Of a stretch of DNA of 64,000 bases, positions 17,305 through 28,700 are shown piece after piece. Under the pieces are notes generated by a model. The model did not search any database. It was not told where the DNA came from and saw only the letters and a program-made list of their open reading frames with translations. This stretch comes from Flavipsychrobacter sp. (lineage in GTDB: Bacteria; Bacteroidota; Bacteroidia; Chitinophagales; Chitinophagaceae), in contig JAEUVX010000004.1 in the NCBI GenBank assembly GCA_016786615.1, forward strand, positions 186,001-250,000. Direction: 5' to 3'. The number at the start of each line of letters is the position of its first letter. The first letter of the stretch is position 1. Made by a program: the position numbers and the translations under genes.

Positions 17305-17312
17305 TAACTTTA
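17305..17312 (+). promoter_or_regulatory. Candidate katG -7 box
   Basis: TAACTTTA matches TAnnTTTA and lies 48 bp before the katG ATG, downstream of the OxyR-like sites as expected for activation. Confidence 0.5.
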
Positions 17313-17356
17313 GTAGTATAAAATTAATAATAAAAAAGCAGTCTAATTATTTATAA

Positions 17357-19555
<2,199 letters not shown>

Positions 19556-19619
19556 GATAAAAGAAAGTGTCGGGTAATAGCAATCATACAGGGCAAGAAT
19601 TATGATTGGGTGTGAGTGT

Positions 19620-19652
19620 AAAAGCCCTGCCGCAAGGCGGGGCTTTTGTTAT
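19620..19652 (+). terminator. Rho-independent terminator of katG
   Basis: AAAAGCCCTGCC-gcaa-GGCGGGGCTTTT, followed by GTTATT. It belongs to a recurring GCCCTGCC/GGCAGGGC terminator type seen four times in 7 kb. Confidence 0.85.
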
Positions 19653-19751
19653 TAAGATAAATTAAAATCAACATGCCATTCAATCATCAACAAACGCCAC
19701 AAGCAGATTGTCTGTCTTTTTTATTAGCTTTATCCTACCAAACCTTTTGAT

Positions 19752-21416
19752 ATGAGAAACCTATATTCTTTTCTGCTGTTGTTACTTTTAGCTAACACCT
19801 GTTATTCGCAGTTCGTTTTCAACAAAATTGAAATTAATCCCGGACCTGCCGGTTCCAACCCATTCGCATTCGATACATTCAATGGCAAAATGATATTTAT
19901 AGCCGCTACAGATACTGCCGGGTATGAGCTATATACTTCAGATGGCACACAGGCGGGCACAACGCTGCTAAAAAACATCAACCCGGGCAGTAGTGGTATT
20001 TCCTTCCCAATCAGCAACTGGAAACGTGTAATACTGGATGGCAGTAAATACTTTTTCTATGCAAATAGTGGACTTGCAGGGTTAAAACTATGGATGACTG
20101 ACGGTACTGCTGCAGGAACCAAAATGATTACTGACTCAAAATCATTACTTGGTTACCCAAATGCATTGTATACCATAGGGGCTTATAAAGGTGCTGTATA
20201 TTTTAGTGCTTCGGTCAACTCAGACTATTATCTTTGGAAAAGTGACGGAACATCTGCAGGAACAAGACAATTCATGCAAGTAAGGGGCTCTTCATCTTTC
20301 ACTAATTATAATGGCAAACTATACTTTATAGCAAGCGATTACTTCTTTAGGAACAGAGAGCTTTGGGTAACAGACAGCTCTTCCGGCGGAACTGTGATGC
20401 TAAAAGACATTAACCCCGGAGACGGCAATGCGTTTTCAAACAACCAACAATTGATTGAATATAACGGCCAACTTTTTTTCTGGGCTAATGACGGACTGCA
20501 CGGATATGAACTGTGGACTACAGACGGTACTGCTACAGGCACAGTAATGGTAAAAGACATCTGGCAGGGGCTTGGCAATAGCTGGTTTGTACAGGACTTT
20601 ACAGTATTCAACAACAAACTATACTTTTCAGCAAACGACAGCGTGCATGGTATAGAACTATGGGAGTCTGATGGGACTACCGCTGGCACCAAAATGGTAA
20701 AAGATATATACCCCGGCATTCGCAGTTCAAAACCATATAATATCAGACTATGTAATGACAAATTGTATTTCAGAGCTATGGATACCTTAAACCATGGGGA
20801 AGAAACTTGGATATCTGATGGTACAACTACGGGCACCAAAATGCTGAAAGAAATAGCTCCTGACACTTTAAGCGGAGCGGGAATAGGCTTCACAGCATAT
20901 AAAAATCATGTGTTTTTTCAGGCGCCCGACAGTACGGCCTCAATGTATCAATCGAGGCTCTGGATAACGGATGGCACAGGCACCAACACTCACAGCATAG
21001 CACCAATTGGCGCAACGGTTGACTCGGCATTATACTCACAATCGTATTCTTCATTTAACGAAAGCTTTGTCTACAGTGGGGCTTTATACTTCGCCGCCAA
21101 TTTTGATGGCAGTGGCATGGAGCTATGGTCATTGAAGGATACCACAGGAGCTAGCAACATCAGCATTACTTCACAAAAACTATTTTCCGTTTACCCGAAT
21201 CCTAACAATGGTACATTTACACTGCAACTGACTAATACTAACTTCCGAAACAGCAGCATAAATGTATATGACATGACGGGCAAAATCGTCTATCAGCAAA
21301 AAGACATACAGCAAATGCAAATACACACATTGAAAATCGATACACCAAAAGGCTACTACTTGTTGATGGTGCAACTGGATGATGTTGTTCAGACCAAACA
21401 AATAGTAATAGAATAA
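19752..21416 (+). CDS. Secreted ELWxTDGTxxGT-repeat protein with T9SS domain (copy 2)
   Basis: The 554-residue paralogue of 11751 and 24934 has a signal peptide (ending CYSQ), eight repeats such as YELWTTDGTATGTVMVKDI and IELWESDGTTAGTKMVKDIYPG, and a type A sorting domain (SVYPNPNNGTFTLQL, IVIE). A TAGCTTTA box (19725-19732) precedes the ATG by 19 bp. Its repeats are more irregular than those of copy 3, with one degenerate ETWISDGT and one TDSSSGGT. Cell-surface or released protein; ligand unknown. Confidence 0.85.
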   Translation: MRNLYSFLLLLLLANTCYSQFVFNKIEINPGPAGSNPFAFDTFNGKMIFIAATDTAGYELYTSDGTQAGTTLLKNINPGSSGISFPISNWKRVILDGSKYFFYANSGLAGLKLWMTDGTAAGTKMITDSKSLLGYPNALYTIGAYKGAVYFSASVNSDYYLWKSDGTSAGTRQFMQVRGSSSFTNYNGKLYFIASDYFFRNRELWVTDSSSGGTVMLKDINPGDGNAFSNNQQLIEYNGQLFFWANDGLHGYELWTTDGTATGTVMVKDIWQGLGNSWFVQDFTVFNNKLYFSANDSVHGIELWESDGTTAGTKMVKDIYPGIRSSKPYNIRLCNDKLYFRAMDTLNHGEETWISDGTTTGTKMLKEIAPDTLSGAGIGFTAYKNHVFFQAPDSTASMYQSRLWITDGTGTNTHSIAPIGATVDSALYSQSYSSFNESFVYSGALYFAANFDGSGMELWSLKDTTGASNISITSQKLFSVYPNPNNGTFTLQLTNTNFRNSSINVYDMTGKIVYQQKDIQQMQIHTLKIDTPKGYYLLMVQLDDVVQTKQIVIE

Positions 21417-21437
21417 TCAATCTTATACAACGTAAAC

Positions 21438-21465
21438 AACAGCCCTGCCGATTGGCAGGGCTGTT
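21438..21465. terminator. Bidirectional terminator
   Basis: A perfect 12-bp stem AACAGCCCTGCC/GGCAGGGCTGTT with loop GATT lies between convergent genes, followed by a T/A-rich run. Confidence 0.85.
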
Positions 21466-21470
21466 ATTAT

Positions 21471-22172
21471 TTACAGCAGCCTATGTCTATTCAGCACAGC
21501 ATATACCTGCTCTTTGTAGGTATTACCTATAGAAATGCTATGCTCTTTGATGCGGATGGTATTGCCATCCACTTCTGTAATGCAGGTTATGTTTACAATA
21601 TAAGACTTCTGTACCCGCAGAAAATTGGGGTATGGAGCCAGTGTTTCTTCAAGGCTCTTCATGGTACAATGTATCAGTTTCTTCCCCTGTTCGGTATGCA
21701 GTTGTATATAATCTTTCAGTGCTTCGGCAAATTGCAGTTGCTGCAGGTCTATGCGCACCAGTTTATTGTCTGCTTTTATGAATACCGTATTGTCAGTTGT
21801 TTTCTCTGTACCGCTGCCGGGTTGCAATATGTCTTTTGCTTTATTGATGCCTTTCAGAAACCGTTCGAATGAAATAGGTTTCAATAAATAATCAACAGCA
21901 TTCAGTTCATAGCTTTCTATCGCGTATTCGGTATATGCAGTGGTAAATATTACCAGCGGCGGATTCCTGAGCGATTTTACAAAGTCCATTCCTGTTATTC
22001 CGGGCATATTAATATCCAGCAGCATCACATCTACCTGCTGATTATTAATGGCTGCAAAAGCCTCCGGAGCATTACGGCATTTACCAACCAACTGCACATC
22101 CTGTACTTTGCCGATGTATGTCTCCAGTATATCCTGTGCTATAGGTTCGTCATCTACTATCAGTATCCTCAT
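21471..22172 (-). CDS. LytTR-family response regulator
   Basis: The 233-residue protein has a receiver domain (DDEP at 7-10, phospho-acceptor Asp53 in LLDINMPGITG, Lys98 in LLKPI) and a C-terminal LytTR DNA-binding domain (about 128-233, with FLRVQKSYIVNI and IRIKEHSISIGNTYK). LytTR proteins bind direct repeats about one helical turn apart near promoters. It lies 12 bp after the LytS-type kinase gene and is surely its partner. Targets are unknown. Confidence 0.92.
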   Translation of the reverse strand: MRILIVDDEPIAQDILETYIGKVQDVQLVGKCRNAPEAFAAINNQQVDVMLLDINMPGITGMDFVKSLRNPPLVIFTTAYTEYAIESYELNAVDYLLKPISFERFLKGINKAKDILQPGSGTEKTTDNTVFIKADNKLVRIDLQQLQFAEALKDYIQLHTEQGKKLIHCTMKSLEETLAPYPNFLRVQKSYIVNITCITEVDGNTIRIKEHSISIGNTYKEQVYAVLNRHRLL

Positions 22173-22184
22173 GACAGTGTTTGT

Positions 22185-23267
22185 TTACAATTCCACTTTT
22201 ATATCTACAACATACGCATCGCCCTGCGGTGCGGCGCTGATGCTGTGCTTGCCGGGGTACAGCAATTCCAGCCGCTTGCGCAGGTTGCTAAGGCCGATGC
22301 CACCTTGTTTTTCATTGTCATTGCTTTGCTTATAATTATTGCGCGATTGTATGGTAAGTATGTTATCGGCAATCTGCAATTTATAATCAATGAAATACTT
22401 GTCCGATATTACCCGTGTTGCGTGTTTAAATATATTCTCTAATACAGGTAACCACAATAGCGGGGGTACTAAATAATCTTTGTCGGCCTGTATATCAAAA
22501 TGAAAAGCATCGCTTGCGGGCAGGCGCAGCAGTTCAAGTTCTATATACGCTTGCATGACTTCTTTTTCTTTTTCAAAAGACACATGTTCGCTGTTGCTTT
22601 CGTATAGCATATAGCGTAGTATGGCCGATAAGCGCAGTATAGCATCGGGTGTCATGTCCGATTTTTTCAATGATAATCCGTACAGGTTGTTCAGCGTGTT
22701 GAACAGGAAATGCGGGTTCACCTGGTTCTTCAGAAAATGCAGTTCAGTCTCCACCTGTTTGCGTTCTGTAGCTTCCAGTTTTTGCTGCTGCCGGGCATAG
22801 TCGTTCATATACCATGCAGTACTCATAATAAAGAGCCATATAAGCATTCCCCAAAAACAGAAATTGATTTCGTATAAAATATTGTCGATGGTATAATTAG
22901 TATCTACAGGTGTGGAAAACAAGCTGATATGATGAATGGATACAAGCGGGTATCTTATGAGGAATGCCTTTACGGACAATATAAATGCTATGGCAGTAAG
23001 TAGTGTCAGCAATGCAGCCCGCCACGAATATGCCTTGTATTTTTTGGTTCGTATATAAGCAGGCATCAGCCACAGGTTATTGACGTAGGTGTAAATTATC
23101 AGTATAGATGTAGTGATGGTAATGCCAATTGCATACACACCGGCGGGGTGTAGTTTGTTGGCACTGTCGTTTTTGATGACAATGTATATCATCGCCACCC
23201 AGAAGAGTATATTACGAACTATCCTGCCCGAGATGAAATTGAACAGCTTGTTCCAGAAACCTTTCAT
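22185..23267 (-). CDS. LytS/YehU-type membrane histidine kinase
   Basis: The 360-residue protein has four predicted membrane helices (about 18-32, 46-66, 84-103 and 135-153). A coiled linker leads to the His_kinase domain with His186 in FLKNQVNPHFLFNTLNNLYGL, and a short HATPase domain (PVLENIFKH, GGIGLSNLRKRLELLYPG). There is no extracytoplasmic domain, so the signal is probably read in the membrane. It forms an operon with the LytTR regulator at 21471. Confidence 0.92.
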   Translation of the reverse strand: MKGFWNKLFNFISGRIVRNILFWVAMIYIVIKNDSANKLHPAGVYAIGITITTSILIIYTYVNNLWLMPAYIRTKKYKAYSWRAALLTLLTAIAFILSVKAFLIRYPLVSIHHISLFSTPVDTNYTIDNILYEINFCFWGMLIWLFIMSTAWYMNDYARQQQKLEATERKQVETELHFLKNQVNPHFLFNTLNNLYGLSLKKSDMTPDAILRLSAILRYMLYESNSEHVSFEKEKEVMQAYIELELLRLPASDAFHFDIQADKDYLVPPLLWLPVLENIFKHATRVISDKYFIDYKLQIADNILTIQSRNNYKQSNDNEKQGGIGLSNLRKRLELLYPGKHSISAAPQGDAYVVDIKVEL

Positions 23268-23438
23268 GGCTGCAAGTAATAAACTTTATGGCGAACCGTA
23301 TAGCGTTTTAGACGAAAACCTTAAAATCTTCGACGAAACAGGTATCCGGCATTTCGTCGAAAACTAATGGCAGTTTGTCTAATAAATTTGTACAGGTTTT
23401 CACTGCATCGTTGTTTTGTGCCCATAAAACCATTATGT

Positions 23439-24821
23439 ATGAAAAAGCTGTTACTCACAATCATTATCGCTGTGTTTGGCTTGCAGTATTCGCAGGCGCA
23501 GATACCACCAGTGTTTGCCAACCATCTGCAATACCTGCTGGACAGTGCCTGCCAGAAGAACAAAATAAAAGGTGTGTCTGCAGCCGTACTGATACCGGGT
23601 ATGGGTGTATGGAATGGTACCTATGGCGTATCGCACGATAATGTACCACTGACTACAGATATGTGGCTACCGATAGGCAGCAATACCAAAACATTTACCG
23701 CAGCCATCATGCTGCAACTGCAACAGGAAGGGAAACTAAGCCTTGATGATACCATTGGTAAATGGTTTACAAATGTGCCGAATGTAAACGGACAGATAAC
23801 CATACGCCAGATGCTGAACCATACATCGGGTTTGTACAATTATACCAACAGTACTTCTTTTTCGGCGGCGTTGAATGCAGACTATACCAAAGTGTGGGTA
23901 CCTGAAGACCTGCTGCAGTTTATAGAAGCGCCGCAGTTTGCACCCGGTACGGGCTGGTCGTACTGCAATACAGGCTACCTGCTCTCGGGGCTTATCATCA
24001 AGCAGGTACTTAATGAACCATTTCATACAACCGTCCGCAACAGGATACTGAATGCACGTTCTTACAACAAGAGTTGCACCTTCCCGCAGGAGCAACCAAC
24101 AGCTACTGTGCCGCATGGCTGGTCTGTAGCCGCATCGGGTGGTGCCAAGCTGGAGGATATACAGGTAACCTATAGCTGGGAGAATACCGCCTTCCTGAGT
24201 ATGGCAACTGCTGCCGGTGCCATCGTATCTACTGCCGAAGATAATGTACACTTCTGGGATGATATGATGACGGGTAAGATTGTAAACCCTGCATCGATGA
24301 GCGAACTGATGAATGCTGTAACTATGAGCAGCAATTCAAAATACGGATTGGGCATTATGAGGTATGGTAATGTAAACGGCCGCGTTGGTTATTGCCATGG
24401 CGGTACTTGTTTCGGTTATATCAACGAAAACTTCCGCGACTCGCTGAGTGGTATTTGTATCACACTGTTATCCAACCAGGATAGTATAGGTAATAGCCTG
24501 CTGTTCAGCAGGGTACTTGTACCACTGCACAGGTATCTTATCAAACTGCCGACAGCTAGCATCGCAGGTATGGATAAAGGGCAGGGTATCAGCATATATC
24601 CCAATCCGGCAAGCAATGATGTAAACATCAAAATGGAAGATGTAAAAAACAACACCGTTATTTCTGTGTATGATATGGCAGGTAAAAATCTTGTTAATGT
24701 AACGGCCCATGCTGGCATCAATACACTATCTGTAGCTACATTGCAGAATGGTTTATATATTCTGCGTATTACTGCTGATGGTGCTGTAATACACACCGGC
24801 AAACTGCAGGTGACAAACTGA
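23439..24821 (+). CDS. Secreted serine hydrolase (class C beta-lactamase fold) with T9SS domain
   Basis: From the ATG at 23439 the protein has 460 residues and a signal peptide ending in YSQAQ. The beta-lactamase/transpeptidase-like domain carries SNTK (Ser81, Lys84), YCN (Tyr175) and HGG as third motif. A type A sorting domain follows (SIYPNPASNDVNIKM, ISVYDMAGK). Such proteins are esterases, D-amino-peptidases or beta-lactamase-like enzymes; resistance cannot be assumed. Secretion by T9SS places the enzyme outside the cell. It diverges from the LytS gene. Confidence 0.85.
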   Translation: MKKLLLTIIIAVFGLQYSQAQIPPVFANHLQYLLDSACQKNKIKGVSAAVLIPGMGVWNGTYGVSHDNVPLTTDMWLPIGSNTKTFTAAIMLQLQQEGKLSLDDTIGKWFTNVPNVNGQITIRQMLNHTSGLYNYTNSTSFSAALNADYTKVWVPEDLLQFIEAPQFAPGTGWSYCNTGYLLSGLIIKQVLNEPFHTTVRNRILNARSYNKSCTFPQEQPTATVPHGWSVAASGGAKLEDIQVTYSWENTAFLSMATAAGAIVSTAEDNVHFWDDMMTGKIVNPASMSELMNAVTMSSNSKYGLGIMRYGNVNGRVGYCHGGTCFGYINENFRDSLSGICITLLSNQDSIGNSLLFSRVLVPLHRYLIKLPTASIAGMDKGQGISIYPNPASNDVNIKMEDVKNNTVISVYDMAGKNLVNVTAHAGINTLSVATLQNGLYILRITADGAVIHTGKLQVTN

Positions 24822-24839
24822 TAGCATATAGTATTTGTG

Positions 24840-24870
24840 AAAAGCCCTGCCTTTCTCAGGGCTTTTGTTG
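24840..24870 (+). terminator. Rho-independent terminator
   Basis: AAAAGCCCTG-cctttct-CAGGGCTTTT, followed by GTTGTTT. Confidence 0.85.
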
Positions 24871-24933
24871 TTTATACAAAGTGTGAATACTTAAATATAT
24901 GTCTTATTATTGCAGTACTTAAACAACCCGAAT

Positions 24934-26586
24934 ATGAAATTAGTACCTACACTCATTTTATGTATAACAGGATTTTGTGCACTCGCACAGCCTAAGTTGA
25001 AGTTCAAAGAGTTTGATCTTAATACCGATGCAACTGCAAGTTCTTCCCCAATGTTTTTTTGTAAAATAAATAATAAGTTCATGTTTACGGCTACTACAAG
25101 TGCTGAAGGCATAGAACCATGGGTTAGTGATGGAACGACCGCAGGAACATACTTGTTGAAAGATATTGTTCCCGGCTCTTCAACATCCTATGTTAATGAG
25201 TTTGTGCCTGTAAATGGCAACTTATTTTTTGTGGCAAGTGATGCAAATGGCCGTGAACCTTGGATTAGTGATGGTACAGCATCTGGTACAAAGATGTTAA
25301 AAGACATTAATCCTGGCCCAGGCACGAGCCAAGTAGGCATGAAGGCTTTTTATAAAGGAAAAATGTATTTCATGGCTACAGACAATGTAAGCGGTACTGA
25401 GCTTTGGGTGACGGATGGCACTGAACCTGGCACTAAAATGCTTAAAGATATTCTTTTGGGTAGTAGTGGTTCTGTTCCAAGTTGGTTTACAGAATGCAAC
25501 GGAAAATTGTTTTTTACTGCTGATGACAGCATCTCAGGCTCAGAGCTATGGGTAACAGATGGTACGGAAGCGGGAACAGTTATGGTTAAAGATATTTATA
25601 ATGGTAACAAAGGTAGTAATGCCATATTCCTTAAAGCAATAGGAAATACCCTTTACTTCAGCGCACTTAATGATTTGCATGGAGGCTACGAATTGTGGAT
25701 GTCTGACGGCACAGAAGCAGGCACTAAAATGGTGAAAGACATTTGTCCATACGATGGTGTATCAGGTGTTTTTGGAAAGGTGGTGGAGTATAATGGAAAG
25801 GTTTATTTTCAGGGAAACGATGGCCTTACTGGAAAAGAACTGTGGGTAACAGATGGTACAGCAGTCGGAACAATATTATTAAAAGATATTAATCCGGGAT
25901 CTGCAAATGCCATCCCTGAAAATTTTTGCGAATACAAAGATAAACTATATTTCACTGCAGATAATGGGGTAAATGGTAAAGAATTGTGGGTAACAGATGG
26001 CACGCAGGCAGGTACATATATGTTTAAAGACTTCGATACAGCAAGTGGAATGAGTGGAAATCCGAAGGCTATGACGGTTTACAAAAACCACATGTACTTC
26101 TGTGCCAACAAAGAAGCAGGCGATATGCAGCTTTGGGTGACAAATGGTACTGTCACAGGCACATACATGATACATCCTGGTTCTCCTGTTACATATAGCA
26201 ATCCAACTGCATCTACTTATGAGCTCTTCTTAAATGAACATGATTCTGCTCTGTATTTCAGTGCATATTTTACATCAAAAGGTGCAGAGTTGTGGAGTTT
26301 GGAAGATACTTCTGATACCCCTGTAGGTATCAATACAATTCCTCAAAACAATATCACCATCTATCCCAATCCAAGCGAAGGAGTCTTTACAGTGCAACTT
26401 GCAAATACTAACTATCAATCAGGCAGCATTATGGTGTACGACGTAACAGGTAAACTGGTATATCTGCAAGAAGAAATACCACAGGCTACCACACATAAAA
26501 TAAGCATCGATGCCCCTAAAGGTGTATATGTGCTGAAGCTACGTTTGGATGATAAATTGCTGATAAAGCAGTTGGCAATAGAATAA
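24934..26586 (+). CDS. Secreted ELWxTDGTxxGT-repeat protein with T9SS domain (copy 3)
   Basis: The ATG at 24934 gives 550 residues with a signal peptide (ending CALAQ) and eight regular repeats such as ELWVTDGTEAGTVMVKDI and ELWVTDGTAVGTILLKDINPG. The type A sorting domain ends in LAIE. Repeats are more alike here than in the other two copies, which hints at recent internal duplication or homogenisation. Extracellular; probably a beta-propeller; ligand unknown. Confidence 0.85.
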   Translation: MKLVPTLILCITGFCALAQPKLKFKEFDLNTDATASSSPMFFCKINNKFMFTATTSAEGIEPWVSDGTTAGTYLLKDIVPGSSTSYVNEFVPVNGNLFFVASDANGREPWISDGTASGTKMLKDINPGPGTSQVGMKAFYKGKMYFMATDNVSGTELWVTDGTEPGTKMLKDILLGSSGSVPSWFTECNGKLFFTADDSISGSELWVTDGTEAGTVMVKDIYNGNKGSNAIFLKAIGNTLYFSALNDLHGGYELWMSDGTEAGTKMVKDICPYDGVSGVFGKVVEYNGKVYFQGNDGLTGKELWVTDGTAVGTILLKDINPGSANAIPENFCEYKDKLYFTADNGVNGKELWVTDGTQAGTYMFKDFDTASGMSGNPKAMTVYKNHMYFCANKEAGDMQLWVTNGTVTGTYMIHPGSPVTYSNPTASTYELFLNEHDSALYFSAYFTSKGAELWSLEDTSDTPVGINTIPQNNITIYPNPSEGVFTVQLANTNYQSGSIMVYDVTGKLVYLQEEIPQATTHKISIDAPKGVYVLKLRLDDKLLIKQLAIE

Positions 26587-26602
26587 TAAGTACATACTGA
26601 AT

Positions 26603-26632
26603 AAAGCCCTGCCTTGCTCAGGGCTTTTGTTT
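26603..26632 (+). terminator. Rho-independent terminator
   Basis: AAAGCCCTG-ccttgct-CAGGGCTTT then TGTTTATT. Nearly the same sequence as the terminator at 24840. Confidence 0.85.
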
Positions 26633-26673
26633 ATTATATACAGGCAATAAAAATTAGCTGTACATTAGAAGCA

Positions 26674-27285
26674 ATGAAAGACTTCTGGGACAGCCGATAC
26701 AGCGATGCAGATTATGCCTATGGTGAAGCCCCAAATGAATACCTGAAACAGCAATTGGCAAAATTCACCCCGGGCAAAATCCTTTTCCCTGCCGATGGAG
26801 AGGGGCGCAATGGTGTGTATGCTGCTACACAAGGGTGGGATGTCTATTCGTTTGATATCAGCAAAGAAGGGAAGAAGAAAGCAACAGCTTTAGCAGCAAA
26901 AAATAAAGTGGCAATAAAGTATGATGTATGCGAGCTGGCAGCAACAAAATACAAGCCTGCATCGTTTGATGCGATGGCGCTGATATACGCCCATTTTCCG
27001 GCAGATAACAAGGCGGCATATCATACACTCCTCAACACATACCTGCGCCCCGGGGGTATTATTATCATGGAGGCATTCGGCAGGGAGCATATTAAGTACA
27101 ATAGCATAAACGAGAAGGCGGGAGGCCCTAAGGATGTGAATATGCTGTACTCCATCGAAGAAATACGGGAATTGTTTACGGGCTTCGATATCATAGAGCT
27201 TGAAGAAGCCTATATGATGGTAGATGAAGGCAAGTATCACAAAGCCTTGTCAAATATCATCCGCTTTACTGGTGTGAAACGGTAG
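26674..27285 (+). CDS. SAM-dependent methyltransferase (TehB-like)
   Basis: The 203-residue product from the ATG at 26674 begins MKDFWDSRYSDADYAYGEAPNEYL, the N-terminal signature of small TehB/tellurite-resistance-type methyltransferases. It then has ILFPADGEGRNGVYAA (SAM motif I), VYSFDIS (motif II) and ALIYAHFP. Function in tellurite or thiol methylation is possible but unproven. Its stop codon directly abuts that of the convergent DUF1801 gene. Confidence 0.85.
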   Translation: MKDFWDSRYSDADYAYGEAPNEYLKQQLAKFTPGKILFPADGEGRNGVYAATQGWDVYSFDISKEGKKKATALAAKNKVAIKYDVCELAATKYKPASFDAMALIYAHFPADNKAAYHTLLNTYLRPGGIIIMEAFGREHIKYNSINEKAGGPKDVNMLYSIEEIRELFTGFDIIELEEAYMMVDEGKYHKALSNIIRFTGVKR

Positions 27286-27660
27286 TTACTTCTTTTTCTT
27301 GGCGGCTGCGCGTTCCGCTTCTTCTGCAATACGGTATTTCACTATTTTCTTTACCAGTGCGGCAGGTATCTTTTTATCCAGCGGAAACTGTATAGCACCT
27401 TTGGATGTTTTATACTTTGCAAGCTCATCGGCAAACACAACTATTGGCGAACCTGTTGGATAAAAACCAACATGCTTTTCGTAAGCCGCATAGTACACCA
27501 ATGCCCTGCCATTCAGTTTATATACAGGCATGTTGTAGCTGATGGTTTCTTCGGCTGCAGGCACAGCACTGCCGATGGCGGCACGCAGCTCTTCTATTCT
27601 TTCTATCGTATGCGCGGGAATATCGCGCAGGTACTCTTTAGCTGTGGCGTATTTTTTCAT
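27286..27660 (-). CDS. DUF1801 domain protein
   Basis: The 124-residue protein has the DUF1801 core AAEETISYNMPVYKLNGRALVYYAAYEKHVGFYP, a KGAIQFPLDKKIP strand, and a lysine-rich tail. It is a second, only distantly similar DUF1801 protein (the other is at 848). Family role is unsettled. Zero base pairs separate it from the methyltransferase stop codon. Confidence 0.85.
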   Translation of the reverse strand: MKKYATAKEYLRDIPAHTIERIEELRAAIGSAVPAAEETISYNMPVYKLNGRALVYYAAYEKHVGFYPTGSPIVVFADELAKYKTSKGAIQFPLDKKIPAALVKKIVKYRIAEEAERAAAKKKK

Positions 27661-27671
27661 AACGTAGTATG

Positions 27672-28043
27672 TTATCTTTTTATCTCTATTGTGCCTGCAT
27701 CAACAGTGGTGTTTTTTTTGCTGAAAGAATTACCGAAATGCAATGCACTGTAAAGGCCTGTAAGGGTAATGTGCCAGGTTTCTCCGTCACGTGCACGACA
27801 ACGCACCTGAAATGTACCATTGCTGTCTGTTGTATATGTGTAAGGAATATAACGATCCTTTCTATTTGGAAATGACCCTCGTCTTTCGATTACAATAAGA
27901 TTAAACTGTTTGCCTTTTACTGTTTCTTTGTTATCTGTGTATATCATTTTCCCGGTTACCACAAAATCGCGTTCCATTTTCTTGCACGATGTTTGCGACA
28001 TGGCAAACACAGATACCGATGTTGCTATTAATAGTTTTTTCAT
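27672..28043 (-). CDS. Lipoprotein with carboxypeptidase-regulatory-like domain
   Basis: The ATG at 28043 gives 123 residues with a lipobox (QTSC) followed by KKMERDFVVTGKMIY. YTYTTDSNGTFQVRCRARDG, the transthyretin-like strand pattern, and DAGTIEIKR complete it. It is a diverged paralogue of the 14132 lipoprotein. It lies 11 bp upstream of the DUF1801 gene on the same strand and may be co-transcribed with it. Confidence 0.7.
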   Translation of the reverse strand: MKKLLIATSVSVFAMSQTSCKKMERDFVVTGKMIYTDNKETVKGKQFNLIVIERRGSFPNRKDRYIPYTYTTDSNGTFQVRCRARDGETWHITLTGLYSALHFGNSFSKKNTTVDAGTIEIKR

Positions 28044-28087
28044 AGTTCGTACATTCGTGTACACACAGAAAGTTACATAATATTTTC

Positions 28088-28633
28088 ATGAGCATCCATA
28101 TAGAAACGCCACGCCTGATAATACGCGAGCTGCTTCCCGAAGATGATGCCGCTATGTACGAAATGGATAGCGACCCCGAAGTGCATAAATACCTCGGCAA
28201 CAAGCCTGTTACCGATATGGAAGAAGTGCGCAAAGTAATAGCTTTTGTGCGGCAGCAGTATGCTGATAATGGCATTGGCCGTTGGGCGGTAACGCTGAAA
28301 GACACAGGCGAATTCATTGGCTGGACAGGCTACAAGCTGATGACTGAAGCGGTGAACAATCATGTAGGGCATTACGACTTTGGCTACCGGCATACCCGCA
28401 AATATTGGCGCAAAGGCTATGCTTACGAGGCTGCCAAAGCATCGCTCGACTATGGGATGGATATACTGGGCTTCAAAGATATTTATGCCATGACCGATGT
28501 AAACAACGAAGGCTCGCGCCATATACTGGAAAAACTCGGCTTCGAATTTGTGGAGGTGTTCAACTACGATGGTACACCCTTCTGGCGCGAAGGGCTGCCT
28601 GTTACATGGTATAAGCTGAATGAACGGAAATAA
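28088..28633 (+). CDS. GNAT acetyltransferase, RimJ/RimL type
   Basis: The 181-residue protein follows the Acetyltransf_3 pattern: IETPRLIIRELLPEDDAAMYEMDSDPEV, a GRWAVTLKDTGEFIGWTGY strand, the acetyl-CoA loop YWRKGYAYEA and the closing NEGSRHILEKLGFEFV. It transfers an acetyl group from acetyl-CoA to an amine on a protein or small molecule; the acceptor is unknown. Confidence 0.9.
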   Translation: MSIHIETPRLIIRELLPEDDAAMYEMDSDPEVHKYLGNKPVTDMEEVRKVIAFVRQQYADNGIGRWAVTLKDTGEFIGWTGYKLMTEAVNNHVGHYDFGYRHTRKYWRKGYAYEAAKASLDYGMDILGFKDIYAMTDVNNEGSRHILEKLGFEFVEVFNYDGTPFWREGLPVTWYKLNERK

Positions 28634-28641
28634 AAAAATAT

Positions 28642-28661
28642 CCCCGCTAAGAGTAGCGGGG
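28642..28661. terminator. Terminator hairpin between convergent genes
   Basis: CCCCGCT-aagagt-AGCGGGG with an A-run before and TTGTTTT after. Confidence 0.8.
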
Positions 28662-28700
28662 ACCTTGTTTTGATTATATTATCTATTAAGTGCCGGATAA

